From: Gerris lacustris
Taxonomy: Eukaryota > Arthropoda > Insecta > Hemiptera > Gerridae
DNA length: 64,000 nt
Assembly: GCA_951217055.1 (NCBI GenBank)
Contig: OX578277.1
Span: forward strand, 109,992,514-110,056,513
Direction: 5' to 3'
Part shown: piece by piece, positions 57,674-64,000 of the stretch
How the letters are laid out: every line of letters begins with the position of its first letter
Numbering within the stretch: the stretch's first letter is position 1
Program-made: the position numbers and the translations under genes
Notes under the pieces: generated by a model
Told to the model about the DNA's origin: nothing
What the model saw: only the letters and a program-made list of their open reading frames with translations
The model's database searches: none

Positions 57674-57789
57674 CTTACAGCTGGTACGTCAAGGATGTCC
57701 CATTCAACGGAAAGATAAAACTCAGATAGATCCACTCCTTTCTGAACCACATTCGTGTTTTTCACTTCGTCTACGTGACGCAGATCTAC
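57674..57789 (-). CDS. nAChR alpha8-type, loop F exon
   Basis: Minus strand, acceptor ATTTTATGTGCAG, donor AAG/GTAAGT. 38 codons plus two bases: VDLRHVDEVKNTNVVQKG, VDLSEFYLSVEWDILDVPAV. It links loop B (in the previous exon) to loop C and carries loop F of the complementary face. VEWDILDVPAV-R-HEK joins the next exon in phase through a split arginine codon. Confidence 0.95.
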
Positions 57790-57981
57790 CTGCACATAAA
57801 ATTTAATTAGTTTATTGTTTATATTATTTTAAATCATCAATACAAAATATTTTATTTGTTTATTAAAACCATGAGAAGTTTATTGTTTTAAAAAATTTCA
57901 AAATAAAAAGAACTTTTTATATACTACGTTTTTAAATTTTCTGTTGAATCGTATGTAATGATGAAAATATAATTGTTATTG

Positions 57982-57983
<2 letters not shown>

Positions 57984-58038
<55 letters not shown>
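57984..58038. repeat. (AT)n microsatellite, then poly-A
   Basis: ATATAT to 58038 followed by 28 A at 58054-58081. The inverted arm near 60655 lacks both, so they expanded after arm formation. Confidence 0.9.
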
Positions 58039-58045
<7 letters not shown>

Positions 58046-58622
58046 ATGTTAGTGAAAAAAAAAAAAAAAAAAAAAAAAAAATAGTTCCGAATTGATTTAC
58101 TTCACATAAATGACAACCATCTATATAGCTGATCTTAAACCTATAAAAGGACAAATCTTTGTACAACGGATCTCCCCAACACTGAATCTAAAGCGTGCCA
58201 TCGATATAATTGAAATAATATAAATAATATTATCGATATTTCCAGTTTTGCTGTCATTCAATGTTTATCTATCACAAATTTGAGACCCGTCAAAATGAAG
58301 ATTGCGTAAATATGGGATATGGCAAAACAAATAAAATAACTTAAGGATTTTTTCCTAACTAACTTTCCGTACAGCAAAATTTGCTGAAAACCAATTAAAT
58401 TCTGCTGAAAGATGGCTAAAAGTATTAAAATAATTTATTGTCGTCGTGTTCTGATCTATGCTAATAGTTTCAAATGTCTAGCTATTCGGGAAGTTACTTA
58501 GAAATCGATTGCCAGATTTGTACCGGACAATCAAGCAAACAAACAAGAAACCAAGCTAATAAAAACGTAATAATAATATACAAATACCACTATTCAATGA
58601 GAAGTTTATTGTTTTAAATATA

Positions 58623-59838
58623 CAGGGTGGTGCAGTGTGGATGACCACATTTTAAATGCTTACCATGTGCTTAATACTAGAGCTAGGAGATTGAAATTAA
58701 GTGAATTTTCTAGCAACAATGTGGAAGTTTATTGGACATAAGTCAAATTTGCAAGTGTGGAGGATAATGTCCGATAAATGACGTCCTAGTCGATTTACAC
58801 ATTCTTTTAAGCACTCGGCAAAGTTGCGCATCTCGTTCTCTAACATCGCGTTTGGAATTATATTTTAATTTATATTTTATCTCTTTTAGTTCAAATTTTG
58901 CTCAAAATGTCTTTTATTTAAAAAATGTTGACGGCCCATTGTGGGTAAACTAGTTAGTTGTTGAATTGTACAGGCAATGGAAAAACTTCTTTATTTACTT
59001 AACTTTTCATGGATATCCAATACCCATATCATTGTATGTTAAACAGGATTTTTTTTTTACGTTATAAGCACATTTATTGAAAATACCTAATGTAAATGTG
59101 AGAACAACTTACCTTTTTAATATCTCCTCTTTAGAACGGTAATCATTTGTCTCAACTTAATCTTAATTACTTTCAAATTAAATGTGATGAAAAAATTAAA
59201 TTCTCTAAATTGTATAGCAATCATACAACTTGTATCTATGAATTTGTTTGATCTTCATTTAGACATTAAATTAATTTAAAAAAAATTGAAATACCGTTCA
59301 AAAGAGGAGATATTAAAGTATTTTCTCACCTTTTTACATTATTTTTATTTTTTTTTTTTTTTCAATAAATGTGCTTATAACGTAAAAAATTTCCTATTTA
59401 ACATACAATGATATGGGTATCCATGAAAAGGTAATTAAATAAAGGAGTGTTTACCTTTCCAGGATAATTCAATAACTAACTAGTTAAAAAACTATGGGCC
59501 ATCAAAAAGTTTTGGTATTTTTTTCAATTTTTAAAAAAAGACATTTTGAGCTAAATTGAACTAGAAGGAATAAAAATAAATGAAAATTGATATTAAAATT
59601 TCTTTTATCAAATTTTTTAGGTTTCCAACGATACAATAATGATCTACCTCTCTTTGTTCTCGAGATACACTTGTTTAAGTGTAAATAAATAAGCTTAGCC
59701 CAATATTTTAAAAAATTGCTCTAGTCAGGAAATGAAGGCCAAAAGGACATAGCTTATTACAACATTTTTGACTCCTTTTAGGGTCCCCTATATGCCCCTT
59801 CTATTTGGCAGACTAAACTTGGGACTTGGGACACCCTG
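58623..59838. mobile_element. TA-flanked Tc1/mariner-type non-autonomous element
   Basis: Ends CAGGGTGGTGCAGTG and the complement CAGGGTGTCCCAAGT, with TA on both sides. Internal hairpin arms 58975-59110 and 59330-59460 (TTATAAGCACATTTATTGAA; AACATACAATGATATGGGTA). No coding sequence. Confidence 0.7.
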
Positions 59839-60065
59839 TATAATTTGTGGGAAAAAAACTGCAATTCAGGCTTCACATTAATTAGTTGACTGAACGAAGT
59901 GAGGTCTTTATGAACTCCTGACTCGATATCCTTTTTTTCTAATTTGGGATGGATATTCCTTCATGTCATTTAAATCTATTTATATGAAATTCAAAATTTT
60001 AAGTTTTTGGTAGTATTCATACTACGGAAAGATTCAATTTTATTTTAAATCAAATTATAATTACC

Positions 60066-60128
60066 ATGGTAAGAGCACCTGTAACGGATTAATTCGAGGA
60101 CCCGTGGTTCAAGTCCCGGTGCGGGGGT
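60066..60128 (+). repeat. tRNA-like segment, truncated
   Basis: GGTAAGAGCACCTGTAACGG and CGTGGTTCAAGTCCCGGTGC; same type as 48578-48657 but lacking the first half of box A. Confidence 0.6.
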
Positions 60129-61076
60129 CAATTTTACTACGTTTTTTTTAGCTTGCTTTCTTGTTTGTTTGTTTGTTTGTTTGTCCGGTACAAATCTGGC
60201 AATCGATTTCAAACTAACTTCCCGAATAGCTAGACATTCAAAACTTTTAGCATAGCTCAGAACACGATGACAATGCATTATTTTAATACTTTTAGCCATC
60301 TTTCAGCAGAATTTAATTGGTTTTCAGCAAATTTTGCTGTAAGGAAAGTTAGTTCGGAAAAAATCCTTAAGTTATTTTATTTGTTTTGTTAATGTCCCAT
60401 ATTTACGCAATCTTCATTTTGACGGGTCTCAAATTTGTGATAGATAAACATTGAATGACAGCAAAACTTTATTATTATCAAATTTATCGATTATATATTA
60501 TTTATCGATTATATTATTTCAAATATATCGATGGCATGGTTTAGATTTTGTGTTGGGGAGATCCGTTGTACAAAGATTTGTCCTTTTATAGGTTTAAGAT
60601 CAGCTCTCTAGATGGTTGTCATTTATGTGAAGTAAATACATTCGGAACTATTTTTTTTCACTATCATTATATATTAGATAATAATCATATTATCAAAATT
60701 ACACACGATTCAACAGAAAATTTAAAAACGTAGTATATAAAAAGTTATTTTTATCTTGTAATTATTTCTCTGTATGTCTCCCGTAGTAATTGATAATTAT
60801 AATTTGATTTAAAGTCTATTTATATGGTTTATTAAAAAAAAAATATATATATTGAAATTTGGTATGGAATATGGAGTTACCCTAATTAATTCGATAAATG
60901 TTTTATGATTGTATGATTCTTTATTATTTTTTAATCGAGGTCTACTGTTTACATAAAAATTACAATAGACATACAAATTTAGTTGGGGTATATAGAATGA
61001 TTTTGTATTAAAAAAATAAAACTGAACAAAAGAGAATAATTTAATAAATAAAAGTTATTGTGTATTTATTAAGGAC

Positions 61077-61257
61077 CTGGAAGCCGTCGTAAGTCCAAGA
61101 GCCGAACTTCATGACGCATGTCTGCTCGTCGAACGGGAAATATTCGACGTCGATCTCGCACGAAGACCTGTATATTGCGGGAGGCTTCCACTCGACCTGG
61201 CCTGTGAAATTCAGGGTCGCCTTCGTTGCCATAGTTACTTCGAAATTGCCATCCGCA
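61077..61257 (-). CDS. nAChR alpha8-type, Cys-loop exon
   Basis: Minus strand. Acceptor TTTTTGCCCGCAG, first base T completing an Asn codon, then 60 codons: [60 protein letters not shown]. The Cys-loop (C, 13 residues, C) contains FPF, which contacts M2-M3 in gating. WKPPAIY is loop E/D region; WTYDG is loop B of the acetylcholine site. NFTG is an N-glycosylation site. The donor is CAG/GTCCTT, which is unusual at +3 and +4, but phase and homology fix it. Upstream exons are not in the window. Confidence 0.96.
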
Positions 61258-61990
61258 CTGCGGGCAAAAACAGAAGAGAAAAGGGTCACAGGTTGAATTA
61301 ATGATGGCATAAGATGGGGCCGTTCGAAGAGGGAAGGCAGACGGACGTTGCATCGTCCTCTACCCGCCAACAGTTCGCCCGCTTTTACCGTCTTTATTAC
61401 CGCAATCAAACAAAATACACCCGCCGCCGCCCTTCCTTCGTCTCCGTACAAGCCGCATCCTTTTTTCCCACTTTACGTTTCCTCTCCTTAATTTTTTTTC
61501 CTACTCCTTTATAAGCGCTAAAAGAAATTCTTTTTCCATCTCCATCTCTCTCTCTCTCTCTTAACCTTTTTATTGTTTATCAGCACGAAAAGAGAATTTT
61601 CTCCTCTTTCATTTTAAAAAGGAAAAACCCTCCAAGAACAAAAACTTTCTTTAAGGTAAAAAAGTCACGAAATATTTTATTTTCAGTAAAATGTTAAAAT
61701 GAGCATGATTCTATTATAGGTACAAGAAAATTCCTTTTTTTTCGTCCTTCAAGGTAACAAAGTACGAGAGAAGAAAAGTTATTTCCATCCTGAATAGAAA
61801 AGTGAACTACGCAACTAGACAAATGTGACAAATAGAAAAATACACTTTCACAAACATCATTCTTACTCTTGAATTTCCCTTTTTTTCTTTTTTATACAAC
61901 TCTTTCATATTTTACACCTAAAAACAGAGAGAAAAACACTTCTTAGGAAAATATAATATATCGAATAAGCAGTAAATAAAATATAAATGA
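61258..61990. other. Intron sequence, pyrimidine-rich
   Basis: CT-rich tracts at 61535-61565 (TCTCTCTCTCTC). The preceding receptor exon, expected to end ...YNN, was searched for by eye to 64000 and not found. Confidence 0.4.
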
Positions 61991-62450
61991 AAAATAGTCT
62001 GCCAATTTGAGTGGCACATCATTCGTGAATGGTGTTTTGCATTTACGAACCATTTTCTTATTTTTTTAATTTCCCTTTATTTATTATTATTATTATTATT
62101 TTTTTAATTTGCTCAATTTGTATTCTTTTATACGAATTCAAGATGAATTTAGCAATATCAAATTTTCTCACATGGTTAAAATTAATATGGAAACATCCTT
62201 GGGCTACTTTCGAACAAACTATTAAATAAACTTGTTTTTGTGCGCATGTGGAAGAGAAATGAATGGGCGCAGATGGTTGTAACTTATATGGGACCAATAA
62301 TGCGCTAATTATGACCTACCATCGAAATTTCAATAAAATCGGACGTGTAGTTTTATATGTTGGTTCGCAAAAATTGAGCGACAGACCGACAGACAGACAC
62401 GGAAAAAAGTTCCATGATGTCTGAAAAGGATTTCTGTCTTGGAATTTTTG
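61990..62450 (+). repeat. Family-A repeat, 5' part
   Basis: AATAGTCTGCCAATTTGAGT, TTGTGCGCATGTGGAAGAGA, CTTATATGGGACCAATAATG, ending GTCTTGGAATTTTTGA where an insertion begins. Confidence 0.75.
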
Positions 62451-62864
62451 ATTACTATACCTAAGTTAGATTACTATACCTAAGTTTACCAGGGATTTCT
62501 TCGATGAGATAGGTATAGATAAAAAGGAACTGACAAGAATAGCCGAATCAATTATTTTAGATTCGCTTGGCATTTTAAATCATCACATATACGGCTAAAC
62601 TTAATTTTATTTTTGACATTTTGTTTATTTATTTTTTTGACAAAACAAATATATTGACTATATAAGTTAATTTTTAAAAGTTACTATTTTGACAAATGTA
62701 TAATGATGATTATATACTTAAATTTCTTGTAAATTTTGCACTATTTAATAAGTTATTGTCTGTTAAAAGATTGATTTAGTAAGCTGTGTATTTAGCAACT
62801 CATTATAAATGAGCAGCCTCTTGTATGTTTTTCTTTTTTTGTAAAATATGTTTCTCTCTGGAGA
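62451..62864 (+). mobile_element. 414-bp insertion of unknown origin in family A
   Basis: Separates GGAATTTTTGA from GGAGACAAAATATTTTCGTT, which are adjacent in other copies (GGAATTTTTGAAATCGGAGAC). Starts with a 19-bp tandem repeat (TTACTATACCTAAGTTAGA, then TTACTATACCTAAGTTTAC), carries a coding-like segment, then ~265 AT-rich bases. No poly-A tail or TIR was seen. Confidence 0.55.
62485..62598 (+). CDS. Coding-like segment of unknown identity
   Basis: 37 codons then TAA: FTRDFFDEIGIDKKELTRIA, ESIILDSLGILNHHIYG. Amphipathic, charged composition, unlike the low-complexity frames around it. Preceded by TATACCTAAG, a poor but possible acceptor. It could be a terminal exon, a processed gene fragment or a transposon protein C terminus. 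I do not recognise the family. Confidence 0.35.
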   Translation, partial: FTRDFFDEIGIDKKELTRIAESIILDSLGILNHHIYG

Positions 62865-62935
62865 CAAAATATTTTCGTTCTTTAGAGCGATCACATAGAT
62901 TACGTTACGTTCGGTAAGCATTGAAGCAAAATGTA
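62865..62935 (+). repeat. Family-A repeat, 3' end
   Basis: ATTTTCGTTCTTTAGAGCGA, TCACATAGA and TTCGGTAAGC, resuming the copy at 61990. Confidence 0.7.
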
Positions 62936-63700
62936 ACTCGATGTAAAAGTAAAAATGAATTATTCTTTATCCTTTGAACAACAAGGAATTTACTGAAAAA
63001 CTGTTCAAATTTGAACACATCATTAAAATGTTGATGTTGTAGAAAAAAACGAATTTGTTTTTATTTTAATAAAAAGTGAGATTATTAAATGATAACTTGA
63101 TATTAATTTTATCCCTGTAAAAGGAAGTGAACATTTTTAAAAGTAAAAAAGTATTTTTAAGGTATTCTCATTTTAAGTATCAAAAAATGTTAAAATTTCC
63201 TTCTAGGTTTTTAAAATAAGAAAATTAGCTTTATTTATATCTCTCTCTCTCCCCCCCCCCCCCTTCCTTCTATAATACTTCTAGTTAATTAGTAATATGT
63301 GTAGGTTAAATGTTGCATGTGTACGCTTTAAGTAACAAGTTTTTGTTAAGGCGGACTTGGTAAAGTTTTAAAAGTGAATGTTGTTAGAAAGTATGTAAGG
63401 TATAGCCAAGAACGTTGGGCCCGCAGTGCTTTGCTGCAATGCGGGATTAGTCTATATGTCAGGTTTAGCATCTCCACCAGAATTGCATTGTTTCCAATAT
63501 ACCCAACATACCTGCCTCCTTCCAGCTTATACACAATATATTGTAACTTCACCACTCTTCCGAGTATTCCTTTATATTACGTTACATCTCTATGTATTAT
63601 AACATTTTCTGTGGGGGAAAAAATGTATATTTAATTAAATATTTTCTTCTTAGCAGAGAAAAAAGTGAAAAATAAAAAAATAACATTGAACTATTTTTAA
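62936..63700. other. AT-rich sequence without recognisable gene
   Basis: A CT/C tract at 63240-63265. No exon. Confidence 0.3.
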
Positions 63701-63940
<240 letters not shown>

Positions 63941-64000
63941 AAATAATATCTCTTACTCTCATTGTTGTGATGTGCTATGAATATAACGTATGGTATATAA

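Larger units (their letters stand above)
57911..60748. mobile_element. Large inverted repeat with nested transposon
   Basis: Arms 57911-58575 and 60132-60748 are inverted copies: ACTTTTTATATACTACGTTT, ACAAATCTTTGTACAACGGA, GAGACCCGTCAAAATGAAGA and CGATTGCCAGATTTGTACCG on the left each have complements on the right. The spacer holds the Tc1/mariner-type element 58623-59838 and a tRNA-like segment. Words such as CTCCCGTAGTAATTGATAAT at 60780 link it to the palindrome at 48060. Confidence 0.75.

Noticed and set aside
61041..61451. A 136-residue gene spanning the Cys-loop exon
   Set aside because: Only 61077-61257 is exon; the rest is intron on both sides, shown by the splice sites and loss of homology.

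Overview
The window is animal nuclear DNA, almost certainly insect: strongly AT-rich, no operons, genes split into short exons by long introns with GT-AG boundaries, and most of the sequence made of transposable elements and their relics. Two host genes are recognisable and they converge. On the + strand the last three exons of a trypsin-like S1A serine protease lie at 20079-22493; its 5' exons, including the one with the catalytic histidine, were not found. On the - strand seven exons between 61257 and 34381 encode a nicotinic acetylcholine receptor alpha subunit from loop E to the C terminus. The receptor most resembles the insect alpha8 type; Drosophila calls its orthologue beta2, but this copy keeps the vicinal cysteines of an alpha subunit, which argues against a drosophilid. 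Its signal peptide and first exons lie beyond 64000. All seven exons join in phase.

Region by region. 1-2050: TIR DNA transposon with terminal repeats of about 250 bp and a decayed transposase. 2050-9950: repeats, including a 435-bp direct duplication around a 5S-rRNA-like segment, an 814-bp fold-back hAT-type MITE and a 1.35-kb fold-back element. 9946-15185: a dispersed repeat (family A) split by a CsRn1-type Gypsy retrotransposon at 10061-14393. 15349-16330: a near-perfect 1-kb hairpin with 12-bp target duplication. 16340-20000: repeat families B and C plus a degenerate tandem array. 20079-22493: protease exons with tRNA-derived SINEs in both introns. 24390-27850: two decayed transposon-derived genes. 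28511-34300: DNA transposons nested in a family-B repeat.

34381-61257: the receptor gene, about 27 kb. Its introns hold Harbinger-, hAT- and Tc1/mariner-type MITEs, SINEs, LINE fragments, a minisatellite inside an inverted repeat, and minisatellites with two-level periodicity. 61260-64000: a further family-A copy carrying an insertion with a short coding-like segment, and a long (AT)n tract.

Points that deserve attention: a phase-0/phase-0 136-140 bp class cassette-like exon in the last receptor intron; a G_GGA_AAC slippery heptamer in the Gypsy gag/pol overlap; the Gypsy copy's terminal repeat of only 45 bp despite clean target duplication; hairpin elements with hammerhead-like cores; and the unexplained coding-like segment at 62485-62598. 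No CRISPR, bacterial operon or defence system is present.
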